Assembly (NCBI RefSeq): GCF_026162425.1
Contig: NZ_JAOBQJ010000005.1
Coordinates: forward strand, 124,001-188,000
DNA: 64,000 nucleotides
Source: Flexivirga meconopsidis
Lineage (GTDB): Bacteria > Actinomycetota > Actinomycetes > Actinomycetales > Dermatophilaceae
Direction: 5' to 3'
Of the stretch, positions 49,754 through 57,921 are shown piece after piece. The notes beneath the pieces are model-generated. The model saw only the letters and a list, made by a program, of their open reading frames with translations. It was not told where the DNA came from and did not search any database. The position numbers and the translations under genes are program-made. Position 1 is the first letter of the stretch. The number at the start of each line of letters is the position of its first letter.

Positions 49754-50553
49754 CAGACCGCCATTGTCGCGCGCCCGCAGAGCGCGACGTGATCGAAGGT
49801 CACCATGTCGTCGCCGTCGCTCACCCGCAGCGCGAGCTCGCGCACCCGCGCCAGGATTTCGTCACGGTCCGCCGCGACCGCGACGGCCGACCACGAGGAC
49901 ACGTGCAGCACGAAGTCGTCGACGCTCTGCCGCAGGTGCTGCGGGAACTGCGCAAACTCGAAGCTGTCGAACGCCTCCACCTCCAGCTCGAACGGGTACT
50001 CGCCGGCGACGATCTGGCGCGCCGCATCCGCCAGCCCCGGGTCGCCGATCATCTCGGCCAACTCGTCACGCCAGCGGTCGTCGCCAAGCCACACCATCCA
50101 GGCCAGGCCGAAGGTGCCCCCCGGTCTCAGCACGCGAGAGATCTCCGCTGCTGCCTGCACGGCGTCCACCCAGTGCCACGCCTGCAGACACACCGCGGCA
50201 TCCACGTGGTCGTCGGTGAGTGGCAGCGCCTCGGCGCGGCCCTCCCGGATCGACAGCCGCGCCTGCGCGGGCACCGGCTGCGCGTCGCGCCACGACCGCA
50301 GCACCTGCAACATTCCCAGTGATGGATCGACCGCCACCACCTCGTGCCCGTCGGCCAACAGGGTGCGGGTGCCCTTGCCGGTGCCGCAGCCCAGGTCCAG
50401 CACCCGGCCGGGCACGACGCGGTCGTCGGTGAGCCACTGCATCACCGCTGCGGGCCAGTCGGGACGAACATCGTCATACGTCTGGGCAGCCGGCCCGAAC
50501 GATCGTCGGCGGGCATCGAAGAACTCCGGCGGGTCGACGCTGTCCAGTGCCAT
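49753..50553 (-). CDS. Class I SAM-dependent methyltransferase
   Basis: A 266-residue methyltransferase-11 type enzyme. The SAM site is VLDLGCGTGKGTRTLL, then VVAVDPSLGML and the acidic loop VDAAVCLQAWHWVD. No substrate can be inferred. ATG 50553 has ggggag at proper spacing. Divergent reading is not involved; it follows dnaG in the same direction after a 36-base gap. Confidence 0.85.
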   Translation of the reverse strand: MALDSVDPPEFFDARRRSFGPAAQTYDDVRPDWPAAVMQWLTDDRVVPGRVLDLGCGTGKGTRTLLADGHEVVAVDPSLGMLQVLRSWRDAQPVPAQARLSIREGRAEALPLTDDHVDAAVCLQAWHWVDAVQAAAEISRVLRPGGTFGLAWMVWLGDDRWRDELAEMIGDPGLADAARQIVAGEYPFELEVEAFDSFEFAQFPQHLRQSVDDFVLHVSSWSAVAVAADRDEILARVRELALRVSDGDDMVTFDHVALCGRATMAV

Positions 50554-50589
50554 GATCACTCCCCGATGGTGGTCAGTGCGGCGATTGTC

Positions 50590-52500
50590 TCATTCCAGCC
50601 CGGCGAGCAGGTCGGCCAACGCGCGCTGCTGGGCGGTGAGTTCGCCGGAGATGGCCCGCGTCCGCTCGGCGTCGTCGCTGCGGCGCAGCGCACTCATCGT
50701 CTCGGCGATCTGCCGGCGCAGCGCCACCTCCCGCACCCGGACGACGAGCGACCGCACGTAGTGCCAGTCGGGGCGGCCCTGCCCGTCCAGCTTGGTCGGG
50801 AGCGGCTCGACCGCGAGCCCGTGGATGAGCGGGCGCACCACTTCCGGCAGCTGATCGGTCACCGCGGACAGCCAGGCGGCCTGCGACTTGGCCGGGTCCG
50901 GCCCGACCGCGACGACGCCCTCGAAGATCGCCCGGTGCGCCGGTGCGGTGAAGTCGCTCGGCTTGACCAGCGCGAGTTGCTGCGGCGGCACCGACGTCGG
51001 GAACTGCACCAGGCATTGCAGCAGCATGTGCTCGCCCCGCACGATCGGGTCACGCAGATCCGGCAGCATCGCCTCGTATGACGTGGCGCCCGCGCCGGCC
51101 TGCTCCCCCGCGACGTCCGGTTCGGCCCCGCGACGCGGGCCGGCCGCTTCGCGTGCCTTGCGGGCGCTCGCAATCCCGCCGCGCGGCGCGCGCCGGACCG
51201 CCTCGGCGAATTCGTCGATGCCGATGCCGATCCGCAACGACACCTCACGGGTTTGCGCATTGCGGGTGTTCGCGTCGCGGATGTCGGCGACGATCGGTGC
51301 CAGCGCCTTGATCGCCGCGACGCGGCCGGTGACGGCGTCGAGGTCGAACCGGGCGAGCGTGGTGTCGACCACGAACTCGAACATCGGGGTGGCCTGCTCC
51401 ACCAGCCCGCGCACCGCCTCGGCGCCCCCGGAGATGCGCAACTCGCAGGGATCCTGCCCATCGGCGGCCACCGCGACATAGGACTGCGCTGCCCAGCGCT
51501 GGTCCTCGTCATACGCCTTGAGCGCCGCCTTCTGACCGGCGGCGTCGCCGTCGAAGGTAAAGATCACCCTGGCCTGCTCGCCGGTCGTCTCGTCGCGCAG
51601 CAACCGCCGCAGCAGCTTGATGTGCTCGACGCCGAACGCGGTGCCGCAGGTGGCGACAGCCTGGGTGACGCCCGACAGATGGGCGGCCATCACATCGGTG
51701 TAGCCCTCGACCACGACGGCCCGCCGGTCGTCGGCGATCGCCTTCTTGGCCAGGTCGAGCCCGTAGAGCACCTTCTGCTTCTTGTAGATCGGGGTCTCAC
51801 CGGTGTTGAGGTATTTCGCCGGTCGCGGGTCACCGTCGAAGATGCGGCGGGCGCCGAAGCCGACCGTGTCACCGGTGATGTCCCGGATCGGCCACAGCAG
51901 GCGGCCCTGGAAGACGTCATACCCGCCGCGGTTGATCAGCCCGGCAGTCAGCAGCTCCTCACGTTGAAAACCCTTGCTGCGCAAGTGATTCGCCAGCGCA
52001 TGTCCGTCGGTTGGCGCATAGCCGAGCCCAAACTTCTCGGCGACCTTGCCGTCGAAGTCCCGGCCGCGCAGGTAGTCGCGGGCGGTCCGCGCCTCCGGCA
52101 TCGCCGGCAGCAACTCACGGTAGAACTCCTCGGCAACCCGGTGTGCCTCGATCAGCCGGGTGCGCCGGCCGATGGTTTCCTCGCGCGGCCGCTCGCCGTC
52201 CTCGTAGTGGAGCTCGACGCCGGCCTTGCCGGCGAGTCGCTCGACGGCTTCGGCGAAGGTGAGGTGGTCGACCTCCATCACGAACGAGATGACGTCGCCG
52301 CCCTTGCCGCAGCCGAAGCAGTGGTAGAAGCCCTGGGTCGGGTTGACCGAGAACGACGGGGTCTTCTCGTCGTGGAACGGGCACAGGCCCACCAGGTTGT
52401 TGCCGGACCGGCGCAGGGTGACGTGCTCGCGCACGACATCCTCGATCGAACTGCGCTCCTTGACGAGTTCGACGTCGTCGGACTTGATGCGACCCGCCAT
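50590..52500 (-). CDS. dnaG: DNA primase
   Basis: A 636-residue bacterial primase. It has the N-terminal zinc finger CPFHDEKTPS ... YHCFGCGKGGD (CHC2-like). The TOPRIM core has VVVEGYTDVMAAH and ARVIFTFDGDAAGQKAAL. A C-terminal DnaB-interaction region of about 200 residues follows (ATSYEAMLPDLRDPIVRGEHM). It makes RNA primers at replication forks. The order dnaG near dgt is conserved in actinobacteria. Confidence 0.97.
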   Translation of the reverse strand: MAGRIKSDDVELVKERSSIEDVVREHVTLRRSGNNLVGLCPFHDEKTPSFSVNPTQGFYHCFGCGKGGDVISFVMEVDHLTFAEAVERLAGKAGVELHYEDGERPREETIGRRTRLIEAHRVAEEFYRELLPAMPEARTARDYLRGRDFDGKVAEKFGLGYAPTDGHALANHLRSKGFQREELLTAGLINRGGYDVFQGRLLWPIRDITGDTVGFGARRIFDGDPRPAKYLNTGETPIYKKQKVLYGLDLAKKAIADDRRAVVVEGYTDVMAAHLSGVTQAVATCGTAFGVEHIKLLRRLLRDETTGEQARVIFTFDGDAAGQKAALKAYDEDQRWAAQSYVAVAADGQDPCELRISGGAEAVRGLVEQATPMFEFVVDTTLARFDLDAVTGRVAAIKALAPIVADIRDANTRNAQTREVSLRIGIGIDEFAEAVRRAPRGGIASARKAREAAGPRRGAEPDVAGEQAGAGATSYEAMLPDLRDPIVRGEHMLLQCLVQFPTSVPPQQLALVKPSDFTAPAHRAIFEGVVAVGPDPAKSQAAWLSAVTDQLPEVVRPLIHGLAVEPLPTKLDGQGRPDWHYVRSLVVRVREVALRRQIAETMSALRRSDDAERTRAISGELTAQQRALADLLAGLE

Positions 52501-52528
52501 AGGTCCCTGATTCTAGGTGGCCGCCGGA

Positions 52529-53572
52529 TCAGCCGTCGGCGGGCGCCAGCCCAGCTGCGAGTTCGGCGACGATGTCGGCCGCCGGACCGCTGCGGGCCTG
52601 CCGCCATCCGGTGCCGGCCCAGAGGTTGATCAGCTGGTGGTCCTGGCCTCTGGTGGCCGCCGCACGCATCGGTTTGGTGAGCTGGTCCACGATCGGGAAG
52701 ACCGACGGCGCAGCCGCGTCGAACCGGTCGACGAAGTCATTGCGGAGGCCGCGCGCCGGGCGGCCGCTGAAGGCACGCGTCACCACCAGCTCGTCGAGCG
52801 TGTCGTCGGTCAAACCGGCCCGGTATGCCGCACTGGTGCCGGCCTCGTCGGTGAGCAGGAACGCCGTGCCGCACTGCACCGCGACCGCGCCGAGCTCCAG
52901 CGCGAGCCGTACCTCGGAGGCAGTCGTGATGCCGCCGGCGACCACGAGCGGTGCCGCGGTCACACTGCGCACCTCACCGAGCAACTGCTGCCAGCTGCGG
53001 TCGTTGGGGATCGCCTGCACGCTGTGCGTGCCGCGGTGTCCGCCGGCCTGTGCGCCCTGGACGCACAGCAGGTCAGCGTGGCCGCGCACGGCCGCCAATG
53101 CCTCGTCCGCGTCGGTGACGGTGGCCATCACCTGCGTGCCGACCGCGTGCAGCCGCTGCACCGCCTCGACCGGCGGCAGCCCAAAGACGAAGGACACCAA
53201 CGGGATTCGCTGCTCCTCGAGCAGGTCGATCTTGGCGTCGAAGCTGTCGGTGTCGTCCCATCGGGGTGCCGGGATCGGTGCGTCGAGCGATTGTGCGATC
53301 GGCGCGAGCTGGTCGGCGTACCGCTGCACCGCACCGGCGTCGCGCGCTTCGTCCTGCGGGCTGGGCACGAAGACGTTGACCCCGAAGCCGCGCTCGGTCA
53401 GTGACCGCGTCCGGTCAATCGCGGCAGCGAGCTTGTCGACCGGCTGGTAACCGGCCGGCAGCATGCCGAACCCTCCGGCGTTGCTGATCGCAGCCGCCAG
53501 TTCCGGTGTGCCGGGACCGGCCATCGGGGCGCCGACCACCGGTAGCGTGCTCGCGGCCCAGTCGGCCGCCAT
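52529..53572 (-). CDS. Nitronate monooxygenase family protein
   Basis: A 347-residue FMN TIM-barrel of the 2-nitropropane dioxygenase class. It has VVGAPMAGPGTPELAAAISNA at the start, GFGVNVFVPSPQDEA, and the FMN phosphate region QGAQAGGHRGTH and VAGGITTASEVRLALELGA. It oxidises nitronates or quinones. ATG 53572 overlaps the dgt stop (TGATG); a GTG nine bases upstream is possible. Context with dgt and dnaG is conserved but functionally unexplained. Confidence 0.85.
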   Translation of the reverse strand: MAADWAASTLPVVGAPMAGPGTPELAAAISNAGGFGMLPAGYQPVDKLAAAIDRTRSLTERGFGVNVFVPSPQDEARDAGAVQRYADQLAPIAQSLDAPIPAPRWDDTDSFDAKIDLLEEQRIPLVSFVFGLPPVEAVQRLHAVGTQVMATVTDADEALAAVRGHADLLCVQGAQAGGHRGTHSVQAIPNDRSWQQLLGEVRSVTAAPLVVAGGITTASEVRLALELGAVAVQCGTAFLLTDEAGTSAAYRAGLTDDTLDELVVTRAFSGRPARGLRNDFVDRFDAAAPSVFPIVDQLTKPMRAAATRGQDHQLINLWAGTGWRQARSGPAADIVAELAAGLAPADG

Positions 53573-54807
53573 CAGCTCCACTCCCCCGCGAGCGAGCGGG
53601 CGCGGTGATCGGTGAGCGACGCGACCTGATCGAGCACCACCCGCAGCCGGGCGGCATCGTCAGGAGCCTTGTCGTGGTCCTCGGCCAGCATGGGATCCAG
53701 TCTGTCGGGTCGGTCCCGGTATGCCGTCACGAGGGTGTGAATGATCTGACGCTGCTCTTCCAAGAGCATCCGGCGCGCGTCGGTGAGCATCACGTAGCGC
53801 GCCGCGACCGCCTTGAGCATGACGCATTCGGCGAGGATCTCGGGCGGTATGACGACGTCGGCTGCGTAGCGGATGAGCGGCCCGTCCCCGAACTTGTCGC
53901 GGGTGGCGGTCTCGGCAGTGCCGACGAACCGGCCGATCAACCGGCTGGTCATGTCCTTGAGCGCGGCAACGCCGTGCCGCCCTGCGTGGTGCCGCCCGGG
54001 TATGACGCCCGACGCGACCAGCCGCTCGAATGATGCTGCCAGCATTGCGGTTTCCAGACCCGGTGCGTAGAGGCGCCGGGCCAGGCCGGCGAGCTCCTCG
54101 ATCTCGGTGGATGATCGCAGCGCACGCACGTCGATGAGTCCGGCGGTGATGCCGTCCTCGACGTCGTGCACCGAGTAGGCGACGTCGTCTGCCCAGTCCA
54201 TCACCTGTGCTTCCACGCATCTGCGCTGGTAGCGGTCGGTCGGGGCGGTCGATCGCATCCAGTCGAAGATCTCCGCGTCATCGGCATAGCAGCCGAACTT
54301 CGCCGGATGAGAGCGGTTTTCGCCCCGCTGCCAGGGATATTTGCTGACCGCGTCGAGCGATGCCCGGGTCAGGTTGAGGCCGACGGACGAGCCGTTCGAG
54401 CGGGACCGTTTTGCTTCCAGCCGGGTCAGGATGCGGAAGGTCTGGGCATTGCCCTCGAAGCCGCCGATGTGTCCGCTGACCTCGCTCAGCGCGGACTCGC
54501 CGTTGTGCCCGAACGGCGGATGGCCGAGGTCATGCGCGAGGCACGCCATGTCGACGACGTCGGCATTGCAACCGAGGCCTTCGCCGAACTCCCGCCCGAT
54601 CTGTGCGACCTCCAACGAATGAGTGAGCCGGTTGCGGATGAAGTCGTCCGAATGGGGTTGCAAAACCTGGGTTTTCGACGCGAGCCGGCGCAGCGCCGCC
54701 GAGTGCAGCACGCGAGCGCGGTCGCGCGCGAAATCGTCACGATCCAGGCGCTTGTGAGCCGGGTCCTCACGGACGAACCGCTGCCGGTCGTATGCCGAAT
54801 AGCTCAC
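53572..54807 (-). CDS. dgt: dGTP triphosphohydrolase
   Basis: A 411-residue HD-domain enzyme. It has the region RVLHSAALRRLASKTQV, the metal site ACLAHDLGHPPFGHNGE and the HD partner MDWADDVAYSVHDVEDG. It removes triphosphate from deoxynucleotides. GTG 54807 is chosen because it overlaps the upstream stop (GTGA); the frame is open further but is only a shadow of that gene. Confidence 0.93.
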   Translation of the reverse strand: MSYSAYDRQRFVREDPAHKRLDRDDFARDRARVLHSAALRRLASKTQVLQPHSDDFIRNRLTHSLEVAQIGREFGEGLGCNADVVDMACLAHDLGHPPFGHNGESALSEVSGHIGGFEGNAQTFRILTRLEAKRSRSNGSSVGLNLTRASLDAVSKYPWQRGENRSHPAKFGCYADDAEIFDWMRSTAPTDRYQRRCVEAQVMDWADDVAYSVHDVEDGITAGLIDVRALRSSTEIEELAGLARRLYAPGLETAMLAASFERLVASGVIPGRHHAGRHGVAALKDMTSRLIGRFVGTAETATRDKFGDGPLIRYAADVVIPPEILAECVMLKAVAARYVMLTDARRMLLEEQRQIIHTLVTAYRDRPDRLDPMLAEDHDKAPDDAARLRVVLDQVASLTDHRARSLAGEWS

Positions 54808-55253
54808 GCCCGCAACGCTTTCCGGAAGGATCGCACCGGCGCCTCCCGGTAGCCGCCGAGCGCCAAACCGGCGTTGCGCTCGAAGACGTTGCGGGAGGAG
54901 TAGTCGCCGGTGCGCAGCCACGACCAGGCGAGGGCTGCGACATACAGCGGGAGGAAGGGCAGGCCGCCGCAGACCAGGTACTGCCAGCTGTGCTGCTCCT
55001 CATGCTCCAGCAGCGACGGCCGATCCCGTTGCAGCTGTTGCCAATCGCCGCTGGTGACCACGACGTTGCCGACCGTGAATGCGCCGGCCACCGGGAAGCC
55101 GAGCCGGTAACCGGACGCGAGCCGCAACCCACGGGGACCGGCCACCACCCGGGCGCCCCCGATGCGCGCGACCGCGAGACCGAGCAGCGTCGAGCCGTTC
55201 AGCCAGTTGCCGATGCACTTCACCCGTTGTGCACGGGTGAGGACGCCGCTCAC
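54804..55253 (-). CDS. Small protein with HEEQH motif, upstream of dgt
   Basis: A 149-residue protein. It contains SLLEHEEQHSWQYLVCGGLP, then PFLPLYVAALAWSWLRTG, a membrane-like segment. EHEEQH resembles a zinc-binding HExxH variant. The pattern of an H-x-x-x-H pair before a helix suggests a small membrane metal protein or degenerate protease, but I know no function. GTG start and stop both overlap neighbours by four bases, so it is part of the dgt operon. Confidence 0.6.
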   Translation of the reverse strand: MSGVLTRAQRVKCIGNWLNGSTLLGLAVARIGGARVVAGPRGLRLASGYRLGFPVAGAFTVGNVVVTSGDWQQLQRDRPSLLEHEEQHSWQYLVCGGLPFLPLYVAALAWSWLRTGDYSSRNVFERNAGLALGGYREAPVRSFRKALRA

Positions 55254-55675
55254 GCCTCGGCGGTGCGCAGCTGGCCGAGGACCTCCGTCACGAAGCCGGG
55301 CAACCAGGAGCGCTCACGGGCGTTCCAGGCCTCGGCGACCGGGTCGATCGGGTAGAGGACCCCCATGTCGTCGGCCGAGGCCAACGCCAGGTCGGTGCCC
55401 TTCGGGTCGCTCACGATGCGCCACTGCAGCGACGAATTGCGCTGCAGGTGCTCGCCCATCGCCATACCGATCATGGTGAGCGTCTGCGTCGGGTCGACCC
55501 GCTCGTCCGCCGGGGTGAGCAGCACCTGGTCCACGTAGTCGTCGAACGCCTTGCTGATCGATGCCGGGTCGTCGATGTCGATGCCGGCCGCGCGCGCGTC
55601 GCCGAGCCATCCGGTGAGTGCCCGCTGAGCGGCCCGATCGAGCGGCTGGACGGTGACCTCGCCCGCGGTGCTCAT
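55250..55675 (-). CDS. DUF3806-like protein
   Basis: A 141-residue soluble acidic protein (ASISKAFDDYVDQVLLTPAD, TMIGMAMGEHLQRNSSLQWRI, GVLYPIDPVAEAWNARE) that matches the DUF3806 pattern of unknown function. ATG 55675 is the first gene of the unit that runs through dgt, nitronate monooxygenase and possibly dnaG. It overlaps the next gene as GTGA. Confidence 0.65.
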   Translation of the reverse strand: MSTAGEVTVQPLDRAAQRALTGWLGDARAAGIDIDDPASISKAFDDYVDQVLLTPADERVDPTQTLTMIGMAMGEHLQRNSSLQWRIVSDPKGTDLALASADDMGVLYPIDPVAEAWNARERSWLPGFVTEVLGQLRTAEA

Positions 55676-55730
55676 CGGGGCCCCCGCAAAGTATCGGAGC
55701 GAGGCACGAGCGGAGAACTTTGTGGGGTGA

Positions 55731-56012
55731 TCATGCTGAAGCGGAGGACGCGTAGCGGGCCTGGGAGCGGGCACGCGCCTTGGCGGCCTCTTCCTCGCGG
55801 TTCTTCGGCGGCGCCGTCGTCACCAACGAGTCGATGAAGTCCCGGCTGGCGGCGGTGATCGCCTCGACCGCGCGCTCAAAGGCCTCCTGGTTGACCTGTG
55901 ACGGTTTGCTGCTGCCGCCGATCTTGCGGACGTACTGGATCGCGGCGGCACGGACCTCGTCGTCGGTGGCCGGCGGCGCAAAATTGTTCAGCGGACGGAT
56001 ATTGCGGCACAT
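55731..56012 (-). CDS. DUF2277 family protein
   Basis: A 93-residue protein beginning MCRNIRPLNNFAPPATDDEV, the invariant opening of DUF2277. It continues with RAAAIQYVRKIGGSSKPSQ and a basic Ala-rich tail. Function is unknown. ATG 56012 is chosen because the family starts at MCRNI. Between hairpins on its upstream side and the DUF3806 gene downstream. Confidence 0.85.
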   Translation of the reverse strand: MCRNIRPLNNFAPPATDDEVRAAAIQYVRKIGGSSKPSQVNQEAFERAVEAITAASRDFIDSLVTTAPPKNREEEAAKARARSQARYASSASA

Positions 56013-56040
56013 GTGCCCCATTGAACCCGATGTGCAACGC

Positions 56041-56077
56041 CGAAGCGCCGAGAAACACCCGGTTCCTCGGCGCTTCG
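56041..56077 (-). terminator. Hairpin after the DoxX gene
   Basis: CGAAGCGCCGAG and CTCGGCGCTTCG form a perfect 12-bp stem with a 13-base loop, 28 bases after the DoxX stop on the minus strand. No clear T-run. Confidence 0.65.
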
Positions 56078-56104
56078 GGCGATGTTGCGGGTGTGCTGCG
56101 TCGA

Positions 56105-56866
56105 TCAGGCGAACTGCGCCTGCGCCTGGCGGGCCGCCTTGGCGGCGCGCTTCTGCGCCCTGCGGCTCAGGTCTCCGCCCTGCTCCCGCAGCGCGTCGGC
56201 GACGACCGGGCCGTGCTCACGGGCCGCCTCCGCGAGGGTGGCACCGCGCTCCCTCGCCGCCTCGGCCAGCTCCGGGCCGCGCTCCTTGGCCACCTCGGAC
56301 AGGTGCGCACCCTGCTCCTTGGCCGCCCCGACGACCGAGCTGAACGTGCTCTTGAACGAGTTGGCCGCCTGGCTGCTCTCGCCGGAGCTGGGCAGGGCGG
56401 ACGACACGGCGTCGGCGGCCTGGTGCGCGGCCTGCTTGCTGCGCCACGCGACGCTCGGCTTGCCCTCGGTGTCGACGGCAGCGATGAGCAGGCCGCCGAG
56501 AATGCTGAGGTTCTTGAAGAACTGCACTCGGTGCTGCGCCTTCTCCGCCGGGTCATCCATGGCCCAGAACGCGTGGCCGGCGATCGTGGTCGGGACGATG
56601 CTGCCGGCCAGCGCCAGCGCCGAGACCCGCGGGAACTTACCGATCGCGAGCAGCGAACCGGCCGCGACCTGGACGCCACCGTTGATGCGGGTCGCGAGCA
56701 CAGCGTCGCTGGGCACGACCTTCTCCGCGCCGGGCACCGACGCGCGCAGCTGGCCCACGACGGGTTCGGTCAGGTGTGCGACACGCTCGGGGTTGCGCAC
56801 CGTGTTGTACCCGCCGGTGATGAAGATGGATGCGAGCATCGGGCGGGCGAGTCGACGGACGAGCAC
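56105..56866 (-). CDS. DoxX family membrane protein with long amphipathic tail
   Basis: A 253-residue protein. The N-terminal 145 residues are a DoxX four-helix domain (ARPMLASIFITGGYNTVRNP, VAAGSLLAIGKFPRVSALALA, ILGGLLIAAVDTEGKP). The remaining 100 residues are an unusual charged tail of near-repeats (KEQGAHLSEVAKERGPELAE, AARERGATLAEAAREHG), likely a long amphipathic helix. GTG start. DoxX proteins act in thiol/redox stress at the membrane; the tail may bind a partner or the membrane surface. Confidence 0.8.
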   Translation of the reverse strand: MLVRRLARPMLASIFITGGYNTVRNPERVAHLTEPVVGQLRASVPGAEKVVPSDAVLATRINGGVQVAAGSLLAIGKFPRVSALALAGSIVPTTIAGHAFWAMDDPAEKAQHRVQFFKNLSILGGLLIAAVDTEGKPSVAWRSKQAAHQAADAVSSALPSSGESSQAANSFKSTFSSVVGAAKEQGAHLSEVAKERGPELAEAARERGATLAEAAREHGPVVADALREQGGDLSRRAQKRAAKAARQAQAQFA

Positions 56867-57018
56867 TGAAAGCCTCCGGTGGTGGTTCGTGGTCCGAGGG
56901 GACGGACCCTGTCGGCGACGAGCCTACTCATCCATACCGCGGCAATGTCTCCCCCTTCGGGGTGGTTACGCACCGGTTCCGTTGCGTCCGCAGTGGCCGC
57001 CGACCACACTTTGTCGGT

Positions 57019-57849
57019 ATGACGCGCCCCACGCATCCCCTGATCAGCGCCGCCGTCCTGGCCGACGTGCTGCCTGAGGTCACGGTGCTCGACACCCGGT
57101 GGCAGCTGGGTCAGCCGTCGCGGCGCCCGTCATACGACGAAGGGCATCTGCCGGGCGCGGTGTGGGTCGAATTCGAGCAGGTGCTGTCCGGCGAGCCGGG
57201 TGCCGGAGGCCGGCACCCGATGCCGGACGGCGGGCGGTTCGAGCGGGCGATGCGGGCGGCCGGCGTGCGCAACGACACGCCCGTCGTGGTGTATGACGAC
57301 GGCAATTCCCTTGCCGCCAGCCGCTGTTGGTGGTTGCTGCAGTATTTCGGCAAGGAGGACGTGCAGGTGCTCGACGGCGGGTATGCCGGCTGGGTCGCCG
57401 GCGACCACCCCGTCTCGACCGAGGTGCCGACGCCTGCCGAGGGCGACTTCGTGGCAACCGATCCCGGCGCGGCGCTGCTCGACGCAGACGACGCCGCCGA
57501 CCTCGCCGATCGTGCGCTGCTGCTCGATGCTCGCCCGGCCGACCGGTTCGCGGGCCGGAACGAGACCATCGATCCGGTCGCCGGCCACATCCCGGGCGCG
57601 GTGTCGGCACCGGCCCTGGCCAACGTCGAGGACACCGGGCACTTCCTGTCCCCCGACGACCTGGCGATGCGCTTCACCGCGCTCGGGGTGAAGCCGGACA
57701 CCGAGGTCGGCGTCTATTGCGGGTCCGGGGTGCAGGCCACCCACCTCGCACTCGCCCTGCACGCCTCCGGCATCCACCCGCACACGAGCGTCTACATCGG
57801 GTCCTGGTCGCACTGGATCACCGACCCGGAGCGTCCGGTCGAGGTGTGA
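57019..57849 (+). CDS. Thiosulfate/3-mercaptopyruvate sulfurtransferase (two rhodanese domains)
   Basis: A 276-residue protein with an inactive N-terminal rhodanese domain (VTVLDTRWQLG ... VVVYDDGNSLAASRCWWLL). The active C-terminal one has the catalytic Cys loop VYCGSGVQATHLALAL (CGSGV type) and PADRFAGRNETIDPVAGHIPGA. CGSGV loops are characteristic of mercaptopyruvate sulfurtransferases; CRxGx typify thiosulfate rhodaneses. ATG 57019 opens the first domain. Converges on phoX across a 16-bp terminator. Confidence 0.88.
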   Translation: MTRPTHPLISAAVLADVLPEVTVLDTRWQLGQPSRRPSYDEGHLPGAVWVEFEQVLSGEPGAGGRHPMPDGGRFERAMRAAGVRNDTPVVVYDDGNSLAASRCWWLLQYFGKEDVQVLDGGYAGWVAGDHPVSTEVPTPAEGDFVATDPGAALLDADDAADLADRALLLDARPADRFAGRNETIDPVAGHIPGAVSAPALANVEDTGHFLSPDDLAMRFTALGVKPDTEVGVYCGSGVQATHLALALHASGIHPHTSVYIGSWSHWITDPERPVEV

Positions 57850-57860
57850 GCGCACGCGCG

Positions 57861-57897
57861 AACGGCGCGGCCGGGAGGGCGTCCCGGCCGCGCCGTT
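57861..57897. terminator. Perfect 16-bp bidirectional terminator
   Basis: AACGGCGCGGCCGGGA, loop GGGCG, TCCCGGCCGCGCCGTT between the convergent sulfurtransferase and phoX genes. The AA/TT ends are short for a T-run but work in both directions. Confidence 0.85.
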
Positions 57898-57921
57898 TGC
57901 GCGAATCAGCTTGCTATCCGG

